Positions 1 through 13,794 of a stretch of 64,000 bases of DNA are shown here, piece by piece. This DNA is from Aradus depressus (taxonomy: Eukaryota > Arthropoda > Insecta > Hemiptera > Aradidae): the NCBI GenBank assembly GCA_963662175.1, contig OY759214.1:4278001-4342000 (forward strand), written 5' to 3'. A program made the position numbers and the translations under genes. How positions within the stretch are numbered: position 1 is the first letter of the stretch; each line of letters starts with the position of its first letter. The notes beneath the pieces were generated by a model. That model saw nothing but the letters and a program-made list of their open reading frames with translations. It was not told the DNA's origin and made no database searches.

Positions 1-3000
1 AATATCCGAATAAGAACTAATGCTAATCCTCTTATATTACCAAGGCACTGCTTGTCCCGTTTGCCCTGACGACACTCAGCTTGTGCATTTTAGGTTTATT
101 GTAACCAACATTAATATCCTAATTACAACTAATACTAATCCTCATATATTACCAAGGCACTGCTTGTCCCGTTTGCCCTGACGCCACTCAGCTTGTGCAT
201 TTTAGGTTTGTTGTAACCAACATTATTATCCTAATTAGAACTAATACTAATCCTCCTATATTACCAAGGCACTGCTTGTCCTGTTTGCCCTGACGCCACT
301 AGGCTTGTGCATTTTAGGTTTGTTGTAACCAACATTAATATCCTAATTAGAACTAATACTAATCCTCTTATACCAAGGCACTGCTTGTCCTGTTTGCCCT
401 GACGCCACTCAGCTTGTGCATTTTAGGTTTATTGTAACCAACATTAATATCCTAATTAGAACTAATACTAATCCTCTTATATTACCAAGGCACTGCTTGT
501 CCCGTTTGCCCTGACGCCACTCAGCTTTTGCATTTTAGGTTTGTTGTAACCAACATTAATATCCTAATTAGAACTAATACTAATTCTCATATATTACCAA
601 GACACTGCTTGTCCTGTTTGCCCTGACGCCACTCAGCATGTGCATGTTAGGTTTATTGTAACCAACATTAATATCCTAATTAGAACTAATACTAATCCTC
701 TTATATTACCAAGGCACTGCTTGTCCTGTTTGCCCTGACGCCATTCAGCTTGTGCATTTTAGGTTTGTTGTAACCAACATTAATATCCGAATTAGAACTA
801 ATACTAATCCTCTTATATTACCAAGGCACTGCTTGTCCCGTTTGCCCTGACGCCACTCAGCTTGTGCATTTTAGGTTTGTTGTAACCAACATTAATATCC
901 GAATTAGAACTAATACTAATCCTCTTATATTACCAAGGCACTGCTTGTCCCGTTTGCCCTGACGCCACTAAGCTTGTGCATTTTAGGTTTATTGTAACCA
1001 ACATTAATATCCTAATTAGAACTAATACTAATCCTCTTATATTACCAAGGCACTGCTTGTCCCGTTTGCCCTGACGCCACTCAGCTTGTGCATTTTAGGT
1101 TTGTTGTAACCAAAATTAATATCCTAATTAGAACTAATACTAATCCTCTTATATTACCAAGGCACTGCTTGTCCTGTTTGCCCTGACGCCACTCAGCTTG
1201 TGCATTTTAGGTTTATTGTAACCAACATTAATATCCTAATTAGAACTAATACTAATCCTCTTATATTACCAAGGCACTGCTTGTCCCGTTTGCCCTGACG
1301 CCACTCAGCTTTTGCATTTTAGGTTTGTTGTAACCAACATTAATATCCTAATTAGAACTAATACTAATCCTCTTATATTACCAAGGCACTGCTTGTCCTG
1401 TTTGCCCTGACGCCACTCAGCTTGTGCATTTTAGGTTTGTTGTAACCAACATTAATATCCGAATTAGAACTAATACTAATCCTCTTATATTACCAAGGCA
1501 CTGCTTGTCCCGTTTGCCCTGACGCCACTCAGCATGTGCATGTTAGGTTTATTGTAACCAACATTAGTATCCGAATTAGAACTAATACTAATCCTCTTAT
1601 ATAACCAAGGCACTGCTTGTCCTGTTTGTCCTGACGCCACTCAGCATGTGCATGTTAGGTTTATTGTAACCAACATTAATATCCGAATTAGAACTAATAC
1701 TAATCCTCTTATATTACCAAGGAACTGCTTGTCCCGTTTGCCCTGACGCCACTCAGCATGTGCATGTTAGGTTTATTGTAACCAACATTAATATCCGAAT
1801 TAGAACTAATACTAATCCTCTTATATTACCAAGGCACTGCTTGTCCTGTTTGTCCTGACGCCACTCAGCATGTGCATGTTAGGTTTATTGTAACCAACAT
1901 TAATATCCGAATTAGAACTAATACTAATCCTCTTATATTACCAAGGCACTGCTTGTCCCGTTTGCCCTGACGCCACACAGCATGTGCATATTAGGTTTAT
2001 TGTAACCAACATTAATATCCGAATTAGAACTAATACTAATCCTCTTATATTACCAAGGCACTGCTTGTCCTGTTTGTCCTGACGGCACTCAGCATGTGCA
2101 TGTTAGGTTTATTGTAACCAACATTAATATCCTAATTAGAACTAATACTAATCCTCTTATATTACCAAGGCACTGCTTGTCCCGTTTGCCCTGACGCCAC
2201 TCAGCATGTGCATGTTAGGTTTATTGTAACCAACATTAATATCCGAATTAGAACTAATACTAATCCTCTTATATTACCAAGGCACTGCTTGTCCTGTTTG
2301 TCCTGACGCCACTCAGCATGTGCATGTTAGGTTTATTGTAACCAACATTAATATCCGAATTAGAACTAATACTAATCTTCTTATATTACCAAGGCACTGC
2401 TTGTCCTGTTTGCCCTGACGCCATTCAGCTTGTGCATTTTAGGTTTGTTGTAACCAACATTAATATCCTAATTAGAACTAATACTTATCCTCTTATATTA
2501 CCAAGGCACTGCGTGTCCTGTTTGCCCTGACCCCACTCAGCTTGTGCATTTTAGGTTTGTTGTAACCAACATTAATATCCTAATTAGAACTAATACTAAT
2601 CCTCTTATATTACCGAAGCACTGCTTGTCCTGTTTGTCCTGACGCCACTCAGCATGTGCATGTTAGGTTTATTGTAACCAACATTAATATCCGAATTAGA
2701 ACTAATACTAATCCTCTTATATTACCAAGGCACTGCTTGTCCCGTTTGCCCTGACGCCACTCAGCATGTGCATGTTAGGTTTATTGTAACCAACATTAAT
2801 ATCCGAATTAGAACTAATACTAATCCTCTTATATTACCAAGGCACTGCTTGTCCTGTTTGTCCTGACGCCACTCAGCATGTGCATGTTAGGTTTATTGTA
2901 ACCAACATTAATATCCGAATTAGAACTAATACTAATCCTCTTATATTACCAAGGCACTGCTTGTCCTGTTTGCCCTGACGCCATTCAGCTTGTGCATGTT

Positions 3001-4935
3001 AGGTTTATTGTAACCAACATTAATATCCTAATTAGAACTAATACTAATCCTCTTATATTACCAAGGCACTGCTTGTCCTGTTTGCCCTGACGCCACTCAG
3101 CTTGTGCATTTTAGGTTTGTTGTAACCAACATTAATATCCGAATTAGAACTAATACTAATCCTCTTATATTACCAAGGCACTGCTTGTCCCGTTTGCCCT
3201 GACGCCACTCAGCATGTGCATGTTAGGTTTATTGTAACCAACATTAGTATCCGAATTAGAACTAATACTAATCCTCTTATATAACCAAGGCACTGCTTGT
3301 CCTGTTTGTCCTGACGCCACTCAGCATGTGCATGTTAGGTTTATTGTAACCAACATTAATATCCGAATTAGAACTAATACTAATCCTCTTATATTACCAA
3401 GGAACTGCTTGTCCCGTTTGCCCTGACGCCACTCAGCATGTGCATGTTAGGTTTATTGTAACCAACATTAATATCCGAATTAGAACTAATACTAATCCTC
3501 TTATATTACCAAGGCACTGCTTGTCCTGTTTGTCCTGACGCCACTCAGCATGTGCATGTTAGGTTTATTGTAACCAACATTAATATCCGAATTAGAACTA
3601 ATACTAATCCTCTTATATTACCAAGGCACTGCTTGTCCCGTTTGCCCTGACGCCACACAGCATGTGCATGTTAGGTTTATTGTAACCAACATTAATATCC
3701 GAATTAGAACTAATACTGATCCTCTTATATTTCCAAGGCACTGCTTGTCCTGTTTGTCCTGACGGCACTCAGCATGTGCATGTTAGGTTTATTGTAACCA
3801 ACATTAATATCCTAATTAGAACTAATACTAATCCTCTTATATTACCAAGGCACTGCTTGTCCCGTTTGCCCTGACGCCACTCAGCATGTGCATGTTAGGT
3901 TTATTGTAACCAACATTAATATCCGAATTAGAACTAATACTAATCCTCTTATATTACCAAGGCACTGCTTGTCCTGTTTGTCCTGACGCCACTCAGCATG
4001 TGCATGTTAGGTTTATTGTAACCAACATTAATATCCGAATTAGAACTAATACTAATCCTCTTATATTACCAAGGCACTGCTTGTCCTGTTTGCCCTGACG
4101 CCATTCAGCTTGTGCATGTTAGGTTTATTGTAACCAACATTAATATCCTAATTAGAACTAATACTAATCCTCTTATATTACCAAGGCACTGCTTCTCCTG
4201 TTTGCCCTGACGCCATTCAGCTTGTGCATTTTAGGTTTGTTGTAACCAACATTAATATCCTAATTAGAACTAATACTTATCCTCTTATATTACCAAGGCA
4301 CTGCTTGTCCTGTTTGCCCTGACCCCACTCAGCTTGTGCATTTTAGGTTTGTTGTAACCAAAATTAATATCCTAATTAGAACTAATACTAATCCTCTTAT
4401 ATTACCAAGGCACTGCTTGTCCTGTTTGCCCTGACGCCACTCAGCTTGTGCATTTTAGGTTTATTGTAACCAACATTAATATCCGAATTAGAACTAATAC
4501 TAATCCTCTTATATTACCGAAGCACTGCTTGTCCTGTTTGTCCTGACGCCACTCAGCATGTGCATGTTAGGTTTATTGTAACCAACATTAATATCCGAAT
4601 TAGAACTAATACTAATCCTCTTATATTACCAAGGCACTGCTTGTCCCGTTTGCCCTGACGCCACTCAGCATGTGCATGTTAGGTTTATTGTAACCAACAT
4701 TAATATCCTAATTAGAACTAATACTAATCCTCTTATATTACCAAGGCACTGCTTGTCCTGTTTGCCCTGACGCCATTCAGCTTGTGCATTTTAGGTTTGT
4801 TGTAACCAACATTAATATCCTAATTAGAACTAATACTTATCCTCTTATATTACCAAGGCACTGCTTGTCCTGTTTGCCCTGACCCCACTCAGCTTGTGCA
4901 TTTTAGGTTTGTTGTAACCAACATTAATATCCTAA
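1..4935. repeat. Higher-order duplication, copy 1 (offset 5,818 bp)
   Basis: This stretch recurs at 5,819-~10,752 with a constant offset of 5,818 bp (52 monomers, two of them 3 bp short). Private variants are shared at the same offset: AAGACACTGC at 599 and 6,417, ACATTAGTAT at 1,561/7,379 and 3,241/9,059, and GCTTCTCCTG at 4,191/10,009. I saw no mismatch in the parts compared. The match ends near 4,935, where the first copy changes to CCTAATAAGAAC and the second stays CCTAATTAGAAC. Confidence 0.9.
1330..4140. repeat. Nested 15-monomer (1,680-bp) duplication
   Basis: Positions ~1,330-2,460 match ~3,010-4,140 with an offset of exactly 1,680 bp (15 x 112). The rare ACATTAGTAT (1,561 and 3,241), ATATAACCAAGG and CCAAGGAACTGC variants recur in the same order. 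A few differences exist, for example TACTAATCC against TACTGATCC and TTACCAAGG against TTTCCAAGG near 2,040 and 3,720. This duplication is older than the 5,818-bp event, because both copies are carried in the second block at ~7,150-9,960. Confidence 0.85.
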
Positions 4936-5450
4936 TAAGAACTAATGCTAATCCTCTTATATTACCAAGGCACTGCTTGTCCCGTTTGCCCTGACGACAC
5001 TCAGCTTGTGCATTTTAGGTTTATTGTAACCAACATTAATATCCTAATTACAACTAATACTAATCCTCATATATTACCAAGGCACTGCTTGTCCCGTTTG
5101 CCCTGACGCCACTCAGCTTGTGCATTTTAGGTTTGTTGTAACCAACATTATTATCCTAATTAGAACTAATACTAATCCTCCTATATTACCAAGGCACTGC
5201 TTGTCCTGTTTGCCCTGACGCCACTAGGCTTGTGCATTTTAGGTTTGTTGTAACCAACATTAATATCCTAATTAGAACTAATACTAATCCTCTTATACCA
5301 AGGCACTGCTTGTCCTGTTTGCCCTGACGCCACTCAGCTTGTGCATTTTAGGTTTATTGTAACCAACATTAATATCCTAATTAGAACTAATACTAATCCT
5401 CTTATATTACCAAGGCACTGCTTGTCCCGTTTGCCCTGACGCCACTCAGC
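4926..5450. repeat. Partial third copy of the block start
   Basis: Matches 1-525 at an offset of 4,925 bp (44 monomers less one 3-bp deletion), including the rare TAAGAACTAATGC and GACGACACT variants and the 109-bp monomer. The match ends at 5,451, where an aberrant monomer begins. The block therefore looks like a crossover product of two misaligned arrays. Confidence 0.85.
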
Positions 5451-5520
5451 ATGTGCATGAATGTTTTTTTAAATCCTAACTTTAATATCTTAATTAGAAC
5501 TAATATCAATCTCATATATT
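5451..5520. repeat. Aberrant monomer at duplication junction
   Basis: The most divergent monomer I noticed in the left block. After GCATGTGCATG the usual TTAGGTTTATTGTAACC is replaced by AATGTTTTTTTAAATCC, with further changes downstream (TTTAATATCTTAATTAG, TAATATCAATCTC). It lies exactly where homology to 1-525 stops, so it may mark a recombination join or an older divergent copy. Confidence 0.7.
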
Positions 5521-5818
5521 ACCAAGGCACTGCTTGTCCTGTTTGCCCTGACGCCACTCAGCATGTGCATGTTAGATTTATTGTAACCAACATTAATATC
5601 CTAATTAGAACTAATACTAATCCTCATATATTACCAAGGCACTGCTTGTCCTGTTTGCCCTGACGCCACTCAGCATGTGCATGTTAGGTTTATTGTAACC
5701 AACATTAATATCCTAATTAGAACTAATACTAATTCTCATATATTACCAAGGCACTGCTTGTCCCGTTTGACCTGACGCCACTCAGCTTGTGCATTTTAGG
5801 TTTGTTGTAACCAACATT

Positions 5819-8800
5819 AATATCCGAATAAGAACTAATGCTAATCCTCTTATATTACCAAGGCACTGCTTGTCCCGTTTGCCCTGACGACACTCAGCTT
5901 GTGCATTTTAGGTTTATTGTAACCAACATTAATATCCTAATTACAACTAATACTAATCCTCATATATTACCAAGGCACTGCTTGTCCCGTTTGCCCTGAC
6001 GCCACTCAGCTTGTGCATTTTAGGTTTGTTGTAACCAACATTATTATCCTAATTAGAACTAATACTAATCCTCCTATATTACCAAGGCACTGCTTGTCCT
6101 GTTTGCCCTGACGCCACTAGGCTTGTGCATTTTAGGTTTGTTGTAACCAACATTAATATCCTAATTAGAACTAATACTAATCCTCTTATACCAAGGCACT
6201 GCTTGTCCTGTTTGCCCTGACGCCACTCAGCTTGTGCATTTTAGGTTTATTGTAACCAACATTAATATCCTAATTAGAACTAATACTAATCCTCTTATAT
6301 TACCAAGGCACTGCTTGTCCCGTTTGCCCTGACGCCACTCAGCTTTTGCATTTTAGGTTTGTTGTAACCAACATTAATATCCTAATTAGAACTAATACTA
6401 ATTCTCATATATTACCAAGACACTGCTTGTCCTGTTTGCCCTGACGCCACTCAGCATGTGCATGTTAGGTTTATTGTAACCAACATTAATATCCTAATTA
6501 GAACTAATACTAATCCTCTTATATTACCAAGGCACTGCTTGTCCTGTTTGCCCTGACGCCATTCAGCTTGTGCATTTTAGGTTTGTTGTAACCAACATTA
6601 ATATCCGAATTAGAACTAATACTAATCCTCTTATATTACCAAGGCACTGCTTGTCCCGTTTGCCCTGACGCCACTCAGCTTGTGCATTTTAGGTTTGTTG
6701 TAACCAACATTAATATCCGAATTAGAACTAATACTAATCCTCTTATATTACCAAGGCACTGCTTGTCCCGTTTGCCCTGACGCCACTAAGCTTGTGCATT
6801 TTAGGTTTATTGTAACCAACATTAATATCCTAATTAGAACTAATACTAATCCTCTTATATTACCAAGGCACTGCTTGTCCCGTTTGCCCTGACGCCACTC
6901 AGCTTGTGCATTTTAGGTTTGTTGTAACCAAAATTAATATCCTAATTAGAACTAATACTAATCCTCTTATATTACCAAGGCACTGCTTGTCCTGTTTGCC
7001 CTGACGCCACTCAGCTTGTGCATTTTAGGTTTATTGTAACCAACATTAATATCCTAATTAGAACTAATACTAATCCTCTTATATTACCAAGGCACTGCTT
7101 GTCCCGTTTGCCCTGACGCCACTCAGCTTTTGCATTTTAGGTTTGTTGTAACCAACATTAATATCCTAATTAGAACTAATACTAATCCTCTTATATTACC
7201 AAGGCACTGCTTGTCCTGTTTGCCCTGACGCCACTCAGCTTGTGCATTTTAGGTTTGTTGTAACCAACATTAATATCCGAATTAGAACTAATACTAATCC
7301 TCTTATATTACCAAGGCACTGCTTGTCCCGTTTGCCCTGACGCCACTCAGCATGTGCATGTTAGGTTTATTGTAACCAACATTAGTATCCGAATTAGAAC
7401 TAATACTAATCCTCTTATATAACCAAGGCACTGCTTGTCCTGTTTGTCCTGACGCCACTCAGCATGTGCATGTTAGGTTTATTGTAACCAACATTAATAT
7501 CCGAATTAGAACTAATACTAATCCTCTTATATTACCAAGGAACTGCTTGTCCCGTTTGCCCTGACGCCACTCAGCATGTGCATGTTAGGTTTATTGTAAC
7601 CAACATTAATATCCGAATTAGAACTAATACTAATCCTCTTATATTACCAAGGCACTGCTTGTCCTGTTTGTCCTGACGCCACTCAGCATGTGCATGTTAG
7701 GTTTATTGTAACCAACATTAATATCCGAATTAGAACTAATACTAATCCTCTTATATTACCAAGGCACTGCTTGTCCCGTTTGCCCTGACGCCACACAGCA
7801 TGTGCATATTAGGTTTATTGTAACCAACATTAATATCCGAATTAGAACTAATACTAATCCTCTTATATTACCAAGGCACTGCTTGTCCTGTTTGTCCTGA
7901 CGGCACTCAGCATGTGCATGTTAGGTTTATTGTAACCAACATTAATATCCTAATTAGAACTAATACTAATCCTCTTATATTACCAAGGCACTGCTTGTCC
8001 CGTTTGCCCTGACGCCACTCAGCATGTGCATGTTAGGTTTATTGTAACCAACATTAATATCCGAATTAGAACTAATACTAATCCTCTTATATTACCAAGG
8101 CACTGCTTGTCCTGTTTGTCCTGACGCCACTCAGCATGTGCATGTTAGGTTTATTGTAACCAACATTAATATCCGAATTAGAACTAATACTAATCCTCTT
8201 ATATTACCAAGGCACTGCTTGTCCTGTTTGCCCTGACGCCATTCAGCTTGTGCATTTTAGGTTTGTTGTAACCAACATTAATATCCTAATTAGAACTAAT
8301 ACTTATCCTCTTATATTACCAAGGCACTGCGTGTCCTGTTTGCCCTGACCCCACTCAGCTTGTGCATTTTAGGTTTGTTGTAACCAACATTAATATCCTA
8401 ATTAGAACTAATACTAATCCTCTTATATTACCGAAGCACTGCTTGTCCTGTTTGTCCTGACGCCACTCAGCATGTGCATGTTAGGTTTATTGTAACCAAC
8501 ATTAATATCCGAATTAGAACTAATACTAATCCTCTTATATTACCAAGGCACTGCTTGTCCCGTTTGCCCTGACGCCACTCAGCATGTGCATGTTAGGTTT
8601 ATTGTAACCAACATTAATATCCGAATTAGAACTAATACTAATCCTCTTATATTACCAAGGCACTGCTTGTCCTGTTTGTCCTGACGCCACTCAGCATGTG
8701 CATGTTAGGTTTATTGTAACCAACATTAATATCCGAATTAGAACTAATACTAATCCTCTTATATTACCAAGGCACTGCTTGTCCTGTTTGCCCTGACGCC

Positions 8801-10752
8801 ATTCAGCTTGTGCATGTTAGGTTTATTGTAACCAACATTAATATCCTAATTAGAACTAATACTAATCCTCTTATATTACCAAGGCACTGCTTGTCCTGTT
8901 TGCCCTGACGCCACTCAGCTTGTGCATTTTAGGTTTGTTGTAACCAACATTAATATCCGAATTAGAACTAATACTAATCCTCTTATATTACCAAGGCACT
9001 GCTTGTCCCGTTTGCCCTGACGCCACTCAGCATGTGCATGTTAGGTTTATTGTAACCAACATTAGTATCCGAATTAGAACTAATACTAATCCTCTTATAT
9101 AACCAAGGCACTGCTTGTCCTGTTTGTCCTGACGCCACTCAGCATGTGCATGTTAGGTTTATTGTAACCAACATTAATATCCGAATTAGAACTAATACTA
9201 ATCCTCTTATATTACCAAGGAACTGCTTGTCCCGTTTGCCCTGACGCCACTCAGCATGTGCATGTTAGGTTTATTGTAACCAACATTAATATCCGAATTA
9301 GAACTAATACTAATCCTCTTATATTACCAAGGCACTGCTTGTCCTGTTTGTCCTGACGCCACTCAGCATGTGCATGTTAGGTTTATTGTAACCAACATTA
9401 ATATCCGAATTAGAACTAATACTAATCCTCTTATATTACCAAGGCACTGCTTGTCCCGTTTGCCCTGACGCCACACAGCATGTGCATGTTAGGTTTATTG
9501 TAACCAACATTAATATCCGAATTAGAACTAATACTGATCCTCTTATATTTCCAAGGCACTGCTTGTCCTGTTTGTCCTGACGGCACTCAGCATGTGCATG
9601 TTAGGTTTATTGTAACCAACATTAATATCCTAATTAGAACTAATACTAATCCTCTTATATTACCAAGGCACTGCTTGTCCCGTTTGCCCTGACGCCACTC
9701 AGCATGTGCATGTTAGGTTTATTGTAACCAACATTAATATCCGAATTAGAACTAATACTAATCCTCTTATATTACCAAGGCACTGCTTGTCCTGTTTGTC
9801 CTGACGCCACTCAGCATGTGCATGTTAGGTTTATTGTAACCAACATTAATATCCGAATTAGAACTAATACTAATCCTCTTATATTACCAAGGCACTGCTT
9901 GTCCTGTTTGCCCTGACGCCATTCAGCTTGTGCATGTTAGGTTTATTGTAACCAACATTAATATCCTAATTAGAACTAATACTAATCCTCTTATATTACC
10001 AAGGCACTGCTTCTCCTGTTTGCCCTGACGCCATTCAGCTTGTGCATTTTAGGTTTGTTGTAACCAACATTAATATCCTAATTAGAACTAATACTTATCC
10101 TCTTATATTACCAAGGCACTGCTTGTCCTGTTTGCCCTGACCCCACTCAGCTTGTGCATTTTAGGTTTGTTGTAACCAAAATTAATATCCTAATTAGAAC
10201 TAATACTAATCCTCTTATATTACCAAGGCACTGCTTGTCCTGTTTGCCCTGACGCCACTCAGCTTGTGCATTTTAGGTTTATTGTAACCAACATTAATAT
10301 CCGAATTAGAACTAATACTAATCCTCTTATATTACCGAAGCACTGCTTGTCCTGTTTGTCCTGACGCCACTCAGCATGTGCATGTTAGGTTTATTGTAAC
10401 CAACATTAATATCCGAATTAGAACTAATACTAATCCTCTTATATTACCAAGGCACTGCTTGTCCCGTTTGCCCTGACGCCACTCAGCATGTGCATGTTAG
10501 GTTTATTGTAACCAACATTAATATCCTAATTAGAACTAATACTAATCCTCTTATATTACCAAGGCACTGCTTGTCCTGTTTGCCCTGACGCCATTCAGCT
10601 TGTGCATTTTAGGTTTGTTGTAACCAACATTAATATCCTAATTAGAACTAATACTTATCCTCTTATATTACCAAGGCACTGCTTGTCCTGTTTGCCCTGA
10701 CCCCACTCAGCTTGTGCATTTTAGGTTTGTTGTAACCAACATTAATATCCTA
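5819..10752. repeat. Higher-order duplication, copy 2 (offset 5,818 bp)
   Basis: Second copy of the block at 1-~4,935. It begins with the same rare CCGAATAAGAACTAATGC variant and GACGACACT as position 1 and keeps all private variants checked. Near-identity over 4.9 kb, against typical differences of several bases between neighbouring monomers, indicates a recent duplication rather than monomer-by-monomer homogenisation. Confidence 0.9.
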
Positions 10753-13306
10753 ATTAGAACTAATACTAATCCTCTTATATTACCAAGGCACTGCTTGTCC
10801 TGTTTGCCCTGACCCCACTCAGCTTGTGCATGTTAGGTTTGTTGTAACCAACATTAATATCCTAATTAGAACTAATACTAATCCTCTTATATTACCAAAG
10901 CACTGCTTGTCCTGTTTGCCCTGACGCCACTCAGCTTGTGCATTTTAGGTTTATTGTAACCAACATTAATATCCGAATTAGAACTAATACTAATCCTCTT
11001 ATATTACCGAAGCACTGCTTGTCCTGTTTGTCCTGACGCCACTCAGCATGTGCATGTTAGGTTTATTGTAACCAACATTAATATCCGAATTAGAACTAAT
11101 ACTAATCCTCCTATATTACCAAGGCACTGCTTGTCCCGTTTGCCCTGACGCCACTCAGCATGTGCATGTTAGGTTTATTGTAACCAACATTAATATCCGA
11201 ATTAGAACTAATACTAATCCTCTTATATTACCAAGGCACTGCTTGTCCTGTTTGTCCTGACGCCACTCAGCATGTGCATGTTAGGTTTATTGTAACCAAC
11301 ATTAATATCCGAATTAGAACTAATACTAATCCTCTTATATTACCAAGGCACTGCTTGTCCCGTTTGCCCTGACGCCACTCAGCATGTGCATGTTAGGTTT
11401 ATTGTAACCAACATTAATATCCGAATTAGAACTAATACTAATCCTCTTATATTACCAAGGCACTGCTTGTCCTGTTTGTCCTGACGCCACTCAGCATGTG
11501 CATGTTAGGTTTAATGTAACCAACATTAATATCCTAATTAGAACTAATACTAATTCTCATATATTACCAAGGCACTGCTTGTCCTGTTTGCCCTGACGCC
11601 ACTCTGCTTGTTCATGTTAGGTTTATTGTAACCAACATTAATATCCTAATTAGAACTAATACTAATTCTCATATATTACCAAGGCACTGTTTGTCCTGTT
11701 TGCCCTGACGCCACTCAGCATGTGCATGTTAGGTTTATTGTAACCAACATTAATATCCTAATTAGAACTAATACTAAACCTCTTATATTACCAAGGCACT
11801 GCTTGTCCTGTTTGCTCTGACGCCACTCAGCTTGTGCATTTTAGGTTTGTTGTAACCAACATTAATATCCTAATTAGAACTAATACTTATCCTCTTATAT
11901 TACCAAGGCACTGCTTGTCCTGTTTGCCCCGACACCACTGAGCATGTGCTTTTTAGGTTTATTGTAACCAACAATAATATCCTAACTAGAACTAATACTA
12001 ATCCTCTTATATTACCAAGGCACTGCCTGTCCTGTTTGCCTGACGCCACTCAGCATGTGCATGTTAGGTTTATTGTAACGAACATTAATTTACCAATTAG
12101 AACTAATACTAATCCTCTTATATTACCAAGGCACTGCTTGTCCCGTTTGTCCTGACGCCACTCAGCATGTGCATGTTAAGTTTATTGCAACCAACATTAA
12201 TATCCTAATTAGAACTAATACTAATTCTCCTATTTTACCAACGCACTGCTTGTCCTGTTTGCCCTGACGCCACCCAGCTTGTGCATGTTAGGTTCATTGT
12301 AAGCAACATTAATATCCTAATTGGAACTAATACTAATTCTCATATATTACCAAAGCACTGCTTGTCCTGTTTGCCCTGACGCCACTGAGCATGTGCTTGT
12401 TGGGTTTATTGTAACCAACATTAATATCCTAATTTGAACTTATACTAATTCTCATATATTACCAAGGAACTGCTTGTCCTGTTTGCCCCGACACCACTGA
12501 GCATGTGCATGTTAGGTTTATTGTTTCCAACATTAATACCCTATTTAGAACTAATACTAATTCTCATATATTACCAAGGCACTGCTTGTCCTGTTTGCCC
12601 TGACGACACTGAGCATGTGCTTGTTAGGTTTATTGTAACCAACATTAATATCCTAATTAGAACTAATACTAATTCTCATATATTACCAAGGCACTGCTTG
12701 TCCTGTTTGCCTTGACGCCACTCAGCATGTGCATGTTAGGTTTATTGTAGCCAACATTAATATCCTAATTAGAACTAATAGTAATTCTCTTATATTACCA
12801 AGGCACTGCTTGTCCTGTTTGTCCTGACGCCACTCAGCATGTGCATGTTAGGTTTATTGTAACTAACATTAATATCCGAATTAGAACTAATCTTAATTCT
12901 CTTATTTTACCAAGGCACTGCTTGTCCTTTTTGCCCTGACGCCACTCAGCATGTGCATGTTAGGTTTATTGTAACCAACATTAATATCCTAATTAGAACT
13001 AATACAAATTCTCCTATTTTACCAACGCACTGCTTGTCCTGTTTGCCCTGACGCCACTCAGCTTGTTCATGTTAGGTTTATTGTAACCAACATTAATATC
13101 CTAATTAGAACTAATACTAATTCTCATATATTACCAAGGCACTGCTTGTCCTGTTTGCCCTGACGCCACTGAGCATGTGCTTGTTAGGTTTATTGTAACC
13201 AACATTAATATCGTAATTAGAACTATTACTAATTCTCATATATTACCAAGGCACTGCTTGTCCTGTTTGCCCTGACGCCACTGAGCATGTGCTTGTTAGG
13301 TTTATT

Positions 13307-13311
13307 GTAAC
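13307..13311. other. Target site duplication of Copia element, left
   Basis: GTAAC, repeated at 22,346-22,350 on the other side of the element. Joining the flanks at one copy restores an uninterrupted TTATTGTAACCAACATT satellite monomer. Confidence 0.93.
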
Positions 13312-13467
13312 TATTAAATTTATTACATGAAAATAGGATAAGAAAATACAAGGACAAACTATTGGCAACTATGTTTCATTTTTATTAACTGTAATATTGA
13401 ACTGAACATTTTATAGTTTTTATAAACATGTAACTTTTATATTAACAGTGATATTGCCATCTCAACA
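13312..13467 (-). repeat. Copia 3' LTR
   Basis: 156 bp, same length as the LTR at 22,190-22,345. The four mismatches are clustered, all between the paired TTTTATA and ACTTTT strings. On the minus strand it starts TGTTGAGATGG and ends TTTAATA, with a TATAAAA-like box and AATAAA strings as expected for an LTR promoter and polyadenylation signal. Confidence 0.95.
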
Positions 13468-13794
13468 CTCTTCCTCAATATCACTGTTTGTGAAATTTAT
13501 CAAACCTAATTGATTAACAAAAATTAGAAATCGTTTCTTGCTTAATGGTTCAGTTAGCACTTCAGCTAACTGTTTTTCAGTACACAAATGTTCAACTTCA
13601 ATCACCTTATCTTCTGCCATCTGTTTCACAAATTTAAATTTAACATCCATATGTTTTAAGCGTTTCTGATCTGGATTTTTAACAGCATATATTGTACTCT
13701 GATTATCTTCGAAAATTTTAACACTCTTGACATTAATTGATAATTCTTCTAATAATTTTTTAATCCAGCAGGCTTCAGCAGTTGCTTGCTTCAC
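13462..13794 (-). pseudogene. Copia RNase H, C-terminal part (frameshifted)
   Basis: Open frame of 110 codons holding the end of the Copia polyprotein. It includes EDNQST with the conserved RNase H Asp, the KHMDVKF segment with the conserved His, and the family's C-terminal AEVLTEPL string (usually close to ADxLTKPL). It overlaps the preceding fragment by about 20 bp in another frame, so a frameshift lies near 13,790. The stop codon falls in the polypurine tract and LTR start. It would have been part of a single gag-pol polyprotein. The methionine at the 5' end of this frame is not a real start. Confidence 0.85.
13468..13476 (-). other. Copia polypurine tract
   Basis: Minus-strand GAGGAAGAG directly abuts the 3' LTR. 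This is the expected position and composition of the plus-strand DNA primer of an LTR retrotransposon. Confidence 0.75.

Larger units (their letters stand above)
1..13311. repeat. 112-bp satellite array, left block
   Basis: About 119 head-to-tail copies of a 112-bp monomer, starting and ending inside a monomer. Counted from AATATCC, landmarks in order are the palindrome CTAATTAG, two further CTAAT copies, TTACCAAGGCACTGC, GCCCTGACGCCACT, GCATGTGCATG or GCTTGTGCATT, and TTAGGTTTATTGTAACC. Spacing of successive CCAAGGCACTGC strings is 112 bp (positions 41, 153, 265). A 3-bp-short (109-bp) monomer near 374 recurs near 5,296 and 6,189. Two monomer classes alternate: one with CAGCTTGTGCATTTTAGGTTTGTTG-type ends, the other with CAGCATGTGCATGTTAGG ends. 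From about 11,515 to the Copia element the copies are more mixed and carry TAATTCTCATATATT. No gene is present. The repeat is not assigned to a named family. Confidence 0.98.

Noticed and set aside
1..13311. CRISPR-like regular repeat spacing
   Set aside because: The whole 112-bp unit is repeated without unique spacers, and the retroelements show this is animal DNA.
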